Notes under the pieces: generated by a model
Databases searched by the model: none
Seen by the model: the letters and a program-made list of their open reading frames with translations, nothing else
Told to the model about the DNA's origin: nothing
Shown here: in pieces, positions 45,566 through 54,475 of the stretch
Numbering within the stretch: position 1 is the first letter of the stretch
How the letters are laid out: every line of letters starts with the position of its first letter
Position numbers and translations under genes: made by a program
Source: Nitrospiraceae bacterium
Lineage (GTDB): Bacteria > Nitrospirota > Nitrospiria > Nitrospirales > UBA8639
Assembly (NCBI GenBank): GCA_020632595.1
Contig: JACKFF010000010.1
Location: 1-64,000 of the forward strand
Direction: 5' to 3'
Length of the DNA stretch: 64,000 bases

Positions 45566-47200
45566 ATGCCAAGCGAACCTCAGCCGCAAAAATCAACGCA
45601 ATTCAAAAAACTCCTCTTGTCCCCCAAGCTTGAATTCATCTGCGAGGCTCATAATGGGCTGAGCGCCAAGATCGTGGAAGAAGCAGGATTCCATGGCATC
45701 TGGGCCAGCGGACTCTCGATCTCAGCGCAATTCGGGGTGCGAGATAACAACGAGGCCAGTTGGACCCAGGTTCTGGACAATCTGGAATTTATGTCTGACG
45801 CGGCCCGCATTCCAATTCTCCTTGATGGAGATACCGGCTACGGCAACTTCAATAATATGCAGCGTCTCATTCGCAAATTGGAACAACGGCATATCGCGGC
45901 CGTGTGCATTGAAGACAAGTTGTTTCCGAAGACGAATAGCTTTCTTAAGGGTGACACACAGCCCATGGCCGACATGGAAGAGTTTTGTGGAAAAATTAAA
46001 GCCGGAAAGGATGCGCAATCCGATCCGGATTTCTGCATCATCGCCCGCGTTGAAGCGTTCATCTGCGGATGGGGACTGGCGGAAGCCTTGCGACGGGCAG
46101 AGGCATATCGCCAGGCCGGAGCGGATGGCATTCTGATTCACAGTGCGCTGGCAGTACCGGATGAGATTCTGGCATTCAAGCGGGAATGGAGCAATCGTTC
46201 ACCCGTGGTGATTGTGCCCACAAAATATTATTCCACTCCCACCGATGTGTTCCGGCAACATGGCTTTTCCATGGTGATTTGGGCGAATCACATGCTCCGC
46301 GCGGCCGTCGCCACCATGCAGACGACGGCTCGCGTTCTGAAAGAACAAGAAAATCTCTTATTCATTGAGGATAATATTGTGCCGGTCTCTGAAGTTTTCC
46401 GTCTGCAAGGTGCGGATGAACTCATGCAAGCCGAGCAGCGCTATCTTCCTAAAAGTGCCGACCGCGCATCGGCTATTGTCCTCGCCGCTTCCCGCGGTGA
46501 TGAGTTAGGGGAGCTCACCGAAGACAAACCAAAAACCATGGTGAATATCCGGGGCGTCCCGCTCCTTGCTCATATCGTTGACGCCTACAACAGCGTCGGC
46601 ATCAAGGAAATTCTTGTGGTCCGGGGGTATAAGAAAGAAGCCGTCAACCTTCCCAATCTGACCTATGTCGATAACGATGCTTTCGCGGAAACGGGAGAAT
46701 TGGATTCCTTGTTGAAAGCGCTTCAATCAAAAGAAGCCCGATTCCAGGACACCATCGTATCCTATGGCGATGTGTTGTTTAACACGTACATTCCCCAGGC
46801 GCTGCTGCAAGCCAAGGATGACTTTGTTATTTTTGTGGATAGCGACTGGCAGGAAAAAACGAGTTATACGAGGCTTGGCGGGTTTGCCGAATGTACCGCT
46901 CCGAATTCCCGAAAGGCCTTTAACGCCCAGATTCATCTCAAGCAATTAGGCAGGACTGTCCCTTCAGACATGATCCATGGCGTATGGATGGGATTTTTTA
47001 AAGTCTCGGCTCAAGGAGTCACGCAGTTGCACGAGATCCTTACCGAACTTCTTGCCGACCCGAAACACCGGAAAGCAGGAATGGCCATCCTGTTCCAGGA
47101 GTTATTACGAAGAAACTATCCGATTAGGGTGCTCTATACCGTTGGGCATTGGCTGGATATTAACAGCCTCGATGATGTCGTGGAAGCTGGAAATTTCTAA
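45566..47200 (+). CDS. Phosphoenolpyruvate mutase fused to nucleotidyltransferase (PepM-PntC-like)
   Basis: 544 aa. Residues 1-290 are a PEP mutase: the diagnostic EDKLFPKTNS at 116-125 separates it from methylisocitrate and isocitrate lyases, and LLDGDTGYGN (85-94) carries the metal ligands. It makes phosphonopyruvate, the entry step to C-P bond compounds. From about 305 a nucleotidyltransferase domain follows (IVLAASRGDELGELTEDKPK, VNIRGVPLLAHIVDAY, FVDSDW), as in fusions that make CMP-activated phosphonoalkyl groups for cell-surface decoration. No phosphonopyruvate decarboxylase (Ppd) or aminotransferase lies within the window. No ribosome-binding site was obvious at 45566. Confidence 0.88.
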   Translation: MPSEPQPQKSTQFKKLLLSPKLEFICEAHNGLSAKIVEEAGFHGIWASGLSISAQFGVRDNNEASWTQVLDNLEFMSDAARIPILLDGDTGYGNFNNMQRLIRKLEQRHIAAVCIEDKLFPKTNSFLKGDTQPMADMEEFCGKIKAGKDAQSDPDFCIIARVEAFICGWGLAEALRRAEAYRQAGADGILIHSALAVPDEILAFKREWSNRSPVVIVPTKYYSTPTDVFRQHGFSMVIWANHMLRAAVATMQTTARVLKEQENLLFIEDNIVPVSEVFRLQGADELMQAEQRYLPKSADRASAIVLAASRGDELGELTEDKPKTMVNIRGVPLLAHIVDAYNSVGIKEILVVRGYKKEAVNLPNLTYVDNDAFAETGELDSLLKALQSKEARFQDTIVSYGDVLFNTYIPQALLQAKDDFVIFVDSDWQEKTSYTRLGGFAECTAPNSRKAFNAQIHLKQLGRTVPSDMIHGVWMGFFKVSAQGVTQLHEILTELLADPKHRKAGMAILFQELLRRNYPIRVLYTVGHWLDINSLDDVVEAGNF

Positions 47201-47411
47201 GCTTCGTTCTCTGGATTTTTCTTGAATGGACGGGAGATACCGGTCTTCGGTCCGGCAGCTGAGAGGTTGCCTGATGCGTCTTGAAAAACACGCCTTTTTG
47301 TGAGGGCAAAATGACAGAAAACTCGTGACATCCCGTTCAGCCGCATCAAATGAGGTAGAAGAACTATCAAAGATCACAGGCTCAGTTCCTGACATGAATG
47401 GAGGCTTCATC

Positions 47412-47615
47412 ATGAACATCTCCGATCTCTCTCAGAAAGAATTTAAAGAACTGGTTAATAGCATGGTAGATGACCGGTTGTGTGAACTGCTGGGCGACCC
47501 CGATCTTGGCCTGGCTCTGGATGACAAGGTGCGCGCGCAATTAAAACAAGTCTTGAATTCCCCGGAGCGCGTGACGGGAGAAACCGTCGCTGAACGACTG
47601 GGTCTCAAATGGTGA
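47412..47615 (+). CDS. Putative antitoxin, first gene of a three-gene module
   Basis: 67 aa from the ATG at 47412, with GGAGG 7 nt upstream (an in-frame run extends further but without a site). Sequence: MNISDLSQKEFKELVNSMVD, ending in RVTGETVAERLGLKW. Acidic and helical with no known DNA-binding motif; the position directly before a RelE/ParE-like toxin (6 bp gap) and the size are those of an antitoxin. Family not recognised. Confidence 0.6.
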   Translation: MNISDLSQKEFKELVNSMVDDRLCELLGDPDLGLALDDKVRAQLKQVLNSPERVTGETVAERLGLKW

Positions 47616-47621
47616 GATGAC

Positions 47622-47909
47622 ATGCCCTGGTATCGTGTCACCTATCAACTTTCAATCCTGGACGACCTTCAAACAACCGACCAGGGTATGGCCCAGCGTC
47701 TGTTGGACAAGACCAAGTGGTTAGCCTCGAATGTCGCCAATCTTCGGCATGAACCCCTGGACGACGATCTACCCGGTCTCGTCCAATACGCCGTGGGAGA
47801 CTGGCGCATTCTCTACTCCATCGACCAGGACGAGCATGTCGTCCACATCCATCGAATTGCGACCAGGCGGGAACTGTACGCCAATCGCACCGCACATCAG
47901 GATTCATGA
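47622..47909 (+). CDS. RelE/ParE-superfamily toxin-like protein
   Basis: 95 aa. The sequence RLLDKTKWLASNVANLRHEPL, then DDDLPGLVQYAVGDWRILYSIDQDEHVVHIHRIATRRELY, follows the RelE/ParE fold: two helices, then a beta hairpin with the conserved GDWRILY-I and IHRIATR strands. Toxins of this type cleave mRNA on ribosomes or poison gyrase. It starts 6 bp after the putative antitoxin and overlaps the following gene by 4 bp, an operon of three. Confidence 0.75.
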   Translation: MPWYRVTYQLSILDDLQTTDQGMAQRLLDKTKWLASNVANLRHEPLDDDLPGLVQYAVGDWRILYSIDQDEHVVHIHRIATRRELYANRTAHQDS

Positions 47910-48235
47910 ACCGGTCTGAACAGATCGAACAGGAACTCATCAACGCCGCCAACGGACTCCGGACTGGGAACGATGGGTTAGCCAGAGTCTGCGCACGGCG
48001 AGCCGTGGCACTGGCCTCCCAACAATGGGCTGCGCAACAGAAACTGGCAAACTGGAGAGGAGATTCCATGCATCACCTTCAGCAGATCCAAGCAGAACCC
48101 ACGTTTCCATTACCGGTAAGAGCGGCCGCGCAACGACTTCTGACCAAAGTGACTGAACAGACACAGTTGCCCATGACCACGGATCCCATCACCGACGCCC
48201 GCCTCATCCTTGACCACCTGAATGCAAAAATTTGA
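47906..48235 (+). CDS. Helical third gene of the toxin-antitoxin-like module
   Basis: 109 aa, overlapping the toxin gene by 4 bp (ATGA), so translation is coupled. Helical: SEQIEQELINAANGLRTGND, then GLARVCARRAVALASQQWAA and a C-terminal DARLILDHLNAKI. I do not recognise a family; a third protein coupled to a RelE-type pair could be a chaperone, accessory antitoxin or unrelated passenger. Cytoplasmic, no membrane segment. Confidence 0.6.
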   Translation: MNRSEQIEQELINAANGLRTGNDGLARVCARRAVALASQQWAAQQKLANWRGDSMHHLQQIQAEPTFPLPVRAAAQRLLTKVTEQTQLPMTTDPITDARLILDHLNAKI

Positions 48236-48303
48236 AGGCAGACATTCGGATCCATCCCGGTCTTCCAGCTTTCCTCAGAGAACTTTCACTCCCGGGCTAG
48301 CCA

Positions 48304-49248
48304 ATGCGTATGGGCAGAATTGAACAACGCTTTCGCAAGTCCAAGTGTCATTTTGCAAAGCACGCAAAGATTGGACTCCATCTTTTGTTTCTGACGATCA
48401 TGGTGATAATGGCTCACCCCGGACTCGTGATGGGTGCCGCCTCTCCCCAATTCACCATTGAAGCCCCGGAATCCTTGGAACCGTTAGCTGCCCACTTGAA
48501 GGACAGCAACCCACAAGCGCTTCAGCGTATGATGGACTTTATGGGACTTGAACATCCCGGACTTCCCATTCGAGTCATCCTGGCGCCAAAGGAATCGCCC
48601 CTTGCACAGGAATCACCGGAATGGATATCTGGTTACGCCGTCGGTCAGACTTCCACAATTGTGCTCCTCACTGACCGGAGTTTGACCTATCCGAATGATT
48701 CACTCAACGAAGTCTTCCTGCATGAAATCAGCCATATCCTGGCCCATCGGGCGGCAGGAGAACAGCCTTTGCCTCGATGGTTTGATGAGGGATTAGCGAT
48801 GATGACCGCCCGAAGGTGGGATTTGGAAGACCGAGCCCGATTAGTCTGGGCAATGGTCTCAGACACGCAGGTCTCTCTGAATGAACTCAATACTCTCTTC
48901 AACAAAGACGAGACCTCTGTCCGACGGGCCTATGTGCTGGCTTACGCCTTTACGCGAGACCTCCTGGAACAGACAGGACAGGATACCCCCAAACGTATTC
49001 TGGCAAAAATCCAACAAGGCGTGTCTTTTCCTGAAGCCTTTGCACAAACCACCTCCATGACACTCACTCAAGCAGAAGAGCAGTTCTGGAGTCGGCAGAC
49101 ACTCTGGAATCGCTGGATCCCTGTGGCCACCAGCTCCGGAATGGTCTGGCTCGCGATCACACTCCTCGCCTTTTGGGCGTTTACCAGACAGCGGAAGCGC
49201 GCTGCAGCCATTAAGAGAGCATGGGAAGAAGATGACGATGATCTCTGA
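48304..49248 (+). CDS. Membrane-anchored gluzincin peptidase (peptidase MA-like)
   Basis: 314 aa. An N-terminal membrane or signal segment (about 28-47) is followed by a periplasmic metalloprotease domain with HEISHILAHR, the HExxH zinc motif, and the downstream glutamate in WFDEGLAMMTAR; a C-terminal membrane helix (about 277-298) with a basic then acidic tail ends the protein. This matches the peptidase MA-like family of unknown substrates. It may act at the inner-membrane surface. It begins 69 bp after the toxin module but is not obviously part of it. Confidence 0.75.
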   Translation: MRMGRIEQRFRKSKCHFAKHAKIGLHLLFLTIMVIMAHPGLVMGAASPQFTIEAPESLEPLAAHLKDSNPQALQRMMDFMGLEHPGLPIRVILAPKESPLAQESPEWISGYAVGQTSTIVLLTDRSLTYPNDSLNEVFLHEISHILAHRAAGEQPLPRWFDEGLAMMTARRWDLEDRARLVWAMVSDTQVSLNELNTLFNKDETSVRRAYVLAYAFTRDLLEQTGQDTPKRILAKIQQGVSFPEAFAQTTSMTLTQAEEQFWSRQTLWNRWIPVATSSGMVWLAITLLAFWAFTRQRKRAAAIKRAWEEDDDDL

Positions 49249-49386
49249 TGGGTTGTCTCACGACCAACAACTCAGAACCATTCACTAATGCGTTGTTGGA
49301 AGAGAGATGAAAATTTCATTCTAAAATGTTTTACTAGAGTGACACGCGAATACAATGCTCTCTATCCACCTTGAAAGGAAATTCCT

Positions 49387-50139
49387 ATGCCTCAAAGACT
49401 CAAAGACAAAGTGGCCGTCATTACGGGTGGCAATAGCGGGATTGGTTTGGCCACAGCCAAATTATTTCAGGCTGAAGGGGCCAGGGTGATTATCACGGGA
49501 AGAAGAAAAGAGGCCGTGGAAACGGCAGTGAAAGAAATTGGAGGAGCGAGTGCCGGTTTCGTATCGGATACCGGGAATCTCAATGACATCGCGGATTTGT
49601 ATCAACAGATTCACAAGACGGCGGGAAGGATCGATGTTCTCTTCCTCAATGCCGGCATTGCGATTTTTGGCCCATTTGACACCGTCGACGAAGCCACATT
49701 CGATAGGATGGTCAATGTCAATTTCAAAGGCCTGTTCTTCAATATTCAAAAAGCCTCTCCGCTTCTAAATGAAGGAGCATCGATCATTATCAATTCGTCC
49801 ATCGCGGACCAGAAAGGATTTCCCAATTCCAGTGTCTATGGCGCAACCAAAGCGGCCGTTCGGAATCTGGCCAGAACCTTGTCGAGTGAATTTCTCGAAA
49901 GAAAAATCCGGGTAAACGCTCTAGCCCCTGGGCCAATTGATACCCCTATTTTTGAGAAAGTGGGCGTTCCTGCAGAAGAAGTTCCAGGCATGAAAGCCAG
50001 CTTTGGTGACCAAAACCCCATGAAACGAATGGGCAGCTCACATGAAGTTGCCACAGCCGCGCTATTTCTCGCATCAGATGATTCATCTTACATTACAGGG
50101 ATTGACCTCACCGTCGATGGTGGCGCCACACAACTCTAA
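49387..50139 (+). CDS. Short-chain dehydrogenase/reductase
   Basis: 250 aa, a classical SDR. The cofactor motif GGNSGIGLATAKLF near the N-terminus is followed by ITGRRKE (arginine there favours NADPH), LFLNAGIAIFG, the catalytic serine in NSSIADQ, and the YxxxK motif SVYGATKAA. AAAGGAAA lies 8 nt before the ATG. The substrate is unknown; many close relatives act on carbonyl groups of small alcohols or 3-oxoacyl chains. Confidence 0.9.
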   Translation: MPQRLKDKVAVITGGNSGIGLATAKLFQAEGARVIITGRRKEAVETAVKEIGGASAGFVSDTGNLNDIADLYQQIHKTAGRIDVLFLNAGIAIFGPFDTVDEATFDRMVNVNFKGLFFNIQKASPLLNEGASIIINSSIADQKGFPNSSVYGATKAAVRNLARTLSSEFLERKIRVNALAPGPIDTPIFEKVGVPAEEVPGMKASFGDQNPMKRMGSSHEVATAALFLASDDSSYITGIDLTVDGGATQL

Positions 50140-50233
50140 TTATTCACAGATGATGGCGACCAAACAGAGGGGCGATCAGTTTCTTTGGCCTGAAAGGAAG
50201 CCTCTCTTTCCGGGAAGGATGGAAAAGTATTTT

Positions 50234-51385
50234 TCAGGCAGAAAGATAGAGACTGCCATGGCTCAGCAAATCGAGAAGTAGGGAATCATGCCCTTCCGAC
50301 GGGACGAAGTGCTCCGAACCGATTTGGCGTTCGGCGCACAAGGTTTTCACCAGATCCGTCATGAGCGCAGTGCAGGTGTACTGACGCCCATCAACAAATA
50401 ACCAGATATTCTGTCCGTGTTCATGAAACGCAAAACGTGACCCTTCATTTCTGACAAGTTTTCCTCCCTCCGAAAGATGGGTACGTACATCTTCGAGACG
50501 GTGTCCCTCCGGCGTCGTCTCCTCATCCTGGTATTTCGGAGAGGTCATGTAACAACCAAACCATTGAGCCAGCTTGCTCTCATCTTCGACATACCGGGTA
50601 AGGATCTGCTGAACTTTTCTAACTGCCTCGGATGTAATCTGGCCGGGATTGGCTTGAGGAACCAGATCCGGATCCGCATAGCGGACTTCTTCGCTCAGCG
50701 CTTCTCCCACCGATTCGGAATAGTCGAGCAAGATATCCCGATGAGACGGCGCACGAAACCCCACCGAACAGGTCATGCAATCCTCACCCACGGCTATCCC
50801 GTTATGTCCGACACGCGGGGGTACATACAGCAGATCGCCCGGCTCCAATATCCAGCGTTGTTCCGGATTCCATTCGGACAGGATCTTGACCGGAACATCC
50901 GAACGGCGAGGAGATGTTTCATCATAGATCCCCCCGACTTCCCATTGGCGGCAGCCACTGACCTGCACCAGAAACACATCATAGTTATCATAATGGGGCC
51001 CGACCCCCCCCTTGTCGCCGGAATAGCTGATCATCAAATCATCAACCCGCCAACTGGGGATAAAATAAAATTGCGCAAGAAACTCAGCGGCGGCCGGCAC
51101 CCAATGATCCACAGCCTGGACCAACAAGGTCCAATGCGCGCCTGGCAGAGCGGAAAATGTCACATCAGTAAACGGACCATGAGAAAGTTCCCATTGGTCG
51201 CTTACGGGATTTTGAATGATCAGCCTCGATTCGACCTCTTCTTCGCAAGCGAGACCAGCCAATTCATCAGCCGCAATCGGCGGATTGATCCCGGGCAGGG
51301 CCTGCCGAATCAACAACGGCTTCTTCTGCCAATATTCACCTAAAAATGTTTCAAGTGAAAGATCGCCCAGAGGGAGAGTTTTCAT
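50234..51385 (-). CDS. RoxA/YcfD-like ribosomal oxygenase (JmjC-type cupin)
   Basis: 383 aa. Iron-ligand triad visible: GPHYDNYDVF gives H131 and D133, and GHNGIA gives H194. The N-terminal LETFLGEYWQKKPLLIRQA and the C-terminal helical and winged region match the RoxA family, 2-oxoglutarate-dependent oxygenases that hydroxylate arginine in ribosomal protein L16 in E. coli. The start overlaps the end of the acetyltransferase gene by 4 bp, so the two are coupled. Cytoplasmic. Confidence 0.88.
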   Translation of the reverse strand: MKTLPLGDLSLETFLGEYWQKKPLLIRQALPGINPPIAADELAGLACEEEVESRLIIQNPVSDQWELSHGPFTDVTFSALPGAHWTLLVQAVDHWVPAAAEFLAQFYFIPSWRVDDLMISYSGDKGGVGPHYDNYDVFLVQVSGCRQWEVGGIYDETSPRRSDVPVKILSEWNPEQRWILEPGDLLYVPPRVGHNGIAVGEDCMTCSVGFRAPSHRDILLDYSESVGEALSEEVRYADPDLVPQANPGQITSEAVRKVQQILTRYVEDESKLAQWFGCYMTSPKYQDEETTPEGHRLEDVRTHLSEGGKLVRNEGSRFAFHEHGQNIWLFVDGRQYTCTALMTDLVKTLCAERQIGSEHFVPSEGHDSLLLDLLSHGSLYLSA

Positions 51386-51849
51386 ACTGTCGTATCCTTC
51401 ACCATATCAACGTGAGGGATCCCATCTTCGAGATAGCCATCGGACACTTGGATAAACCCATATTGCGCATAGAATCGGTGTAGGTGACTTTGTGCCGACA
51501 TTTTAATAGGCACCTCAGGCCAACGATGGGATATCTCCTGCAAGGCTGTCTGTAACAATTGGTGCCCAATCCCCTGCTGACGAAAATCTGCCTTCACCAC
51601 AAACCGCCCCAGATTCACCTCAGCGTGACAGAGTCCAGGTGGAAGAATCCGCGCATAGGCAATCAATTCCCCACCTTCACTGCGTCCAGAAATGTGCCTG
51701 GTTTCCGGATGCCGGTCATACTCATCCAATTCCCGATAGGCACAGTGTTGCTCCACCACAAACACCTCCACGCGCAGCTTCAGGAGGTCATATAACTGAT
51801 CCGATTCCAATTCTTGAAAAGTCTTAATGTTCCACTGAATATCGTTCAT
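51382..51849 (-). CDS. GNAT acetyltransferase, ElaA-like
   Basis: 155 aa from the ATG at 51849; the frame extends upstream to a TTG at 51873 but without a ribosome-binding site, and ElaA proteins begin at this point. Motifs: LYDLLKLRVEVFVVEQHCAY, GRFVVKADFRQQGIGHQLL (the acetyl-CoA-binding R-x-x-G-x-G/A), and HRFYAQYGFIQVSDGYLEDGIPH. Known family members are small N-acetyltransferases of unclear target. It shares an operon with the RoxA-like oxygenase, so it may modify ribosomal proteins; that is inference. Confidence 0.85.
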   Translation of the reverse strand: MNDIQWNIKTFQELESDQLYDLLKLRVEVFVVEQHCAYRELDEYDRHPETRHISGRSEGGELIAYARILPPGLCHAEVNLGRFVVKADFRQQGIGHQLLQTALQEISHRWPEVPIKMSAQSHLHRFYAQYGFIQVSDGYLEDGIPHVDMVKDTTV

Positions 51850-51966
51850 GAACCTCAAAATCTCATGGTACAACAGATATTTTACCGACCGGGAACAAAT
51901 CCTTTACCACTTTGCAATATGCTCCCTATACATTGAATAAAGACAATTTTACTTAGGGAGGCAACA

Positions 51967-52188
51967 ATGATTGACAAGTTCCTCATCTCAGTAATTCATT
52001 TTTTATTATGCTCACGGATTTTTAAATTTTTCATGCCTAACATTCACGCCATTTTAATCCAATTAGTCTTTGCCAATAGTTATCCTTATCCACCACCACA
52101 TTCTATCAGGGCAAATTCCATTCAAAATAATATTGGTTCATTCCGGCTAAAGAACCCTTTTCTCTCATACTCCCCAACCCGAGATTAA
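51967..52188 (+). CDS. Doubtful small ORF (73 aa)
   Basis: An ATG with GGGAGG 5 nt upstream opens a 73-codon frame (MIDKFLISVIHFLLCSRIFK, a hydrophobic N-terminus then a polar tail). The strong ribosome-binding site argues for translation, but the composition, low GC and lack of recognisable similarity argue that it may be chance or the truncated start of a lost gene. It lies just upstream of the degenerate DUF1015 fragment. Confidence 0.3.
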   Translation: MIDKFLISVIHFLLCSRIFKFFMPNIHAILIQLVFANSYPYPPPHSIRANSIQNNIGSFRLKNPFLSYSPTRD

Positions 52189-52256
52189 ACTTAAAAAACT
52201 ATATGAATGTGGAAGCACAATCGATTCAAGAGTGTGCGATTTCTACATTCGCCCTA

Positions 52257-52397
52257 TCCTGTCAGATGTGGATGAAAAGGCCATCATGGAGATTGGGGTC
52301 AAACCGGATGCTTTTAGGGGCGGGCACAACGTGATCCGCATCTGCCACAACCAACTGTTCCTCACCCCTTGTCGGATATAACCAGAAGGCAACTCCA
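52257..52397 (-). pseudogene. Degenerate copy of the DUF1015 gene 3' end
   Basis: The stretch matches the last 45 or so codons of the DUF1015 gene (53060-53190) with many substitutions and indels: GTGGATGA, GATCCGCATC, CGGATA(T/C)AACCAGAAGGC are shared. The similarity begins near the stop of the intact gene and ends at about 52397, right at the toxin gene remnant. No coding capacity. It lies downstream of the intact gene, in the same orientation, with the toxin-antitoxin pair between. Confidence 0.75.
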
Positions 52398-52398
52398 A

Positions 52399-52733
52399 TT
52401 AAATATCATGCGTGATAATCGTTAATTGTTCCGTTTGAGCTTGGGCAATGAGCATACGATCTCCACATGGTGACGGGGTAGGTTTCCTGCAACATGGCCA
52501 TGCCGGATTGAGTTTGGAAGGTGTTGAAAACTATTAGACTCTAGGACTTCTTCCAGTTCATCAGGGACCTTGAGCTTTCCCGGTTCCGGATTAATGGAAA
52601 TTTCCCATGCGTTGACGGCACTCACAAATATCCCATTTTCTCCATTCTTGACCGCCACAGCAGCTTTGGAAGTGAGTGATTTATGATCACTCAGCCACCA
52701 GAGCAAGACATGGGTATCTAATAAGAATTTCAC
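52399..52733 (-). pseudogene. Frameshifted PIN-domain toxin (VapC-like)
   Basis: The first frame, MKFLLDTHVLLWWLSDHKSL (PIN first Asp in LLDTH) with NAWEISINPEPGKLKVP and LPRHHVEIVC, ends at 52422. In another frame the expected continuation DRMLIAQAQTEQLTIIT appears, followed by TAA at 52399-52401. About 8 nt of a HHxDPFDRMLIAQA motif are missing, so the acidic active-site residue is lost and the reading frame is broken. The coding part also stops earlier than in full PIN toxins. It overlaps the antitoxin gene by 4 bp. Confidence 0.8.
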
Positions 52734-52969
52734 CCAGCCTTGCCCCTGAAAATCCGAGAGAGATTTTCGGGAAGTTCATCAAAATCCTTGGAGATTTTGA
52801 CTTTGCCCTTCCAGGACCCTGGTTTTCTCGACTGTTGTTTAACTTGATAGGGAATGAGCTTAGCCATTGGTCTTCCAGCTCGAGCAATAACCACTTCTTC
52901 CCCAGATGCCGCTAAATCGAGCAGTTGCGAAAGGTGAGTCTTGGCTTCATAGACATTTACCGTTTTCAT
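52730..52969 (-). CDS. Phd/YefM-family antitoxin
   Basis: 79 aa. NVYEAKTHLSQLLDLAASGEEVVIARAGRPMAKLIPY is the Phd/YefM DNA-binding N-terminal domain (here split into VYEAKTHLSQLL and EEVVIARAGRPMAKLIPY), followed by the disordered, basic toxin-binding C-terminus. GGAGGA lies 6 nt before the ATG. It likely represses its own operon by binding upstream palindromes. The paired PIN toxin is frameshifted, so this is now an orphan antitoxin. Confidence 0.88.
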   Translation of the reverse strand: MKTVNVYEAKTHLSQLLDLAASGEEVVIARAGRPMAKLIPYQVKQQSRKPGSWKGKVKISKDFDELPENLSRIFRGKAG

Positions 52970-53047
52970 GAGATTCCTCCACGCCTTGGTCTAGCCTGAC
53001 CAACTCATCCATTGGCCGACTTTCCCCAACCTGAGAGCTATTTTTCT

Positions 53048-54292
53048 TTAGTCGTGCAGCATGTGGATGAAGAGACCGTCACGGAGTTTGGGTTCAAACC
53101 ATGTGCTTTTGGGAGGCATGACGCGATCCGCATCGGCCACCGCCATCAATTCCTCAACGGTGGTCGGATACAACCAGAAGGCGACAGCCCAGTCCCCACT
53201 GTCCACTAACGCTGCAAGTTGTTGGGTTCCGCGAATACCCCCCACAAAATCTATGCGTGGATCTGACCGTTGGTCTTTTATGCCTAACAACGGATCTAAC
53301 ACCCGCTCTGTCAATTCTGAAACGGCTAGCGCACGCACCGGGTCCTGCTGACTGTTCAATGACGGATCCTCTTTGGGTTTCGCGCGATGCCATTGCCCTT
53401 CCAGGTACATATCGAAACCGGCGGCAGGTGGTTGGCCTGGTTGCGTGGTCACCTGCAATTCAAAGTGTGGAGATAATTTTTCGAGCAATGCTTGGGGGGT
53501 GAACCCATTCAAATCCCGAACAACCCGATTGTAGGGAAGGATTTGTAGTTGGTCATGTGGAAAGATGACTGCCAGAAAGCCTTCTTCATGCTTTCCAGCA
53601 GACAGTGCGCCTGCCTGACCACGGGACGCACGAACCCGACTTGCCGCAGCCGATCGATGATGCCCATCGGCGATATATAAGGCCGGGAGATCTTGAAAGT
53701 TCTTTATGACTTCTTGAATGGCGGATGGATCCCGCACGCTCCAGACGGTGTGTTCGATCTTATCATGGGCGACAAAATGTACATCCGGCTTCGTACCCGT
53801 CACCTCTTTTAACCACTGATCAATTTTGGCCGTCTGGCGAAAAAAGAGCAAAACCGGCCCCGATTGCGATGCATGGGTTTCGATAATCCGCACCCGGTCA
53901 GCTTCCTTGACCGGCCTTGTATATTCATGTTTTTTAATGATGCCCTGGTCGTATTCGTCGACGGATGCCAGTGCTACGATGCCGGTCTGCTCATGCTGAC
54001 CCCACTTTTGTCGGTAGACACCGAAGAGTGGTTGTGGCTCTTGGGCCAAGACTCCGTCCTTGATGAGCTTCCGGAGATTATCGGCCCCTCGTTGATAGAC
54101 CTCAGCGGAATAGGGGTCGACTCCATCACCAAGCTCAAGTTCGGCCCGACCAATGCGAAGGAAGCAATAGGGATTTCCATCCGCTAACTCACGCGCCTCT
54201 TGCAAGGAGACCACATCATAGGGAGGGGCCGCCACTTGACTGGCAAATTCAGATTTGGGTCTCACAGCTCGGAAGGGCGCAATTGTCGCCAT
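53048..54292 (-). CDS. DUF1015-family protein
   Basis: 414 aa from the ATG at 54292 with AAGGAG about 9 nt upstream; the upstream 22 codons of the frame are not conserved. Family features: FRAVRPKSEFASQVAAPPYDVVS, HEYTRPVKEADRVRI, YIADGHHRSAAASRVRA, FPHDQLQILPYNRVV, and a last section LRDGLFIHMLHD. DUF1015 proteins are cytoplasmic, widespread in bacteria and often near serine/D-3-phosphoglycerate metabolism genes, but function is unestablished. None of those neighbours is present here. Its 3' end is duplicated downstream (52257-52397). Confidence 0.88.
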   Translation of the reverse strand: MATIAPFRAVRPKSEFASQVAAPPYDVVSLQEARELADGNPYCFLRIGRAELELGDGVDPYSAEVYQRGADNLRKLIKDGVLAQEPQPLFGVYRQKWGQHEQTGIVALASVDEYDQGIIKKHEYTRPVKEADRVRIIETHASQSGPVLLFFRQTAKIDQWLKEVTGTKPDVHFVAHDKIEHTVWSVRDPSAIQEVIKNFQDLPALYIADGHHRSAAASRVRASRGQAGALSAGKHEEGFLAVIFPHDQLQILPYNRVVRDLNGFTPQALLEKLSPHFELQVTTQPGQPPAAGFDMYLEGQWHRAKPKEDPSLNSQQDPVRALAVSELTERVLDPLLGIKDQRSDPRIDFVGGIRGTQQLAALVDSGDWAVAFWLYPTTVEELMAVADADRVMPPKSTWFEPKLRDGLFIHMLHD

Positions 54293-54475
54293 ACGGTCAT
54301 TCTCCTTGTTAAATGGATCTTCAACACTTTTGACATACACCACCGCGTAGGTATGCAAAGCGGAACCTCGCCTTCAATCTGCCCCAAGGGTAAACGATAG
54401 CATGATGAACGAGCAACGGGTTATGCACATTGGCAGGAGAGATATGGATGACCAGAGGCAACAGCCGAATAGGAA

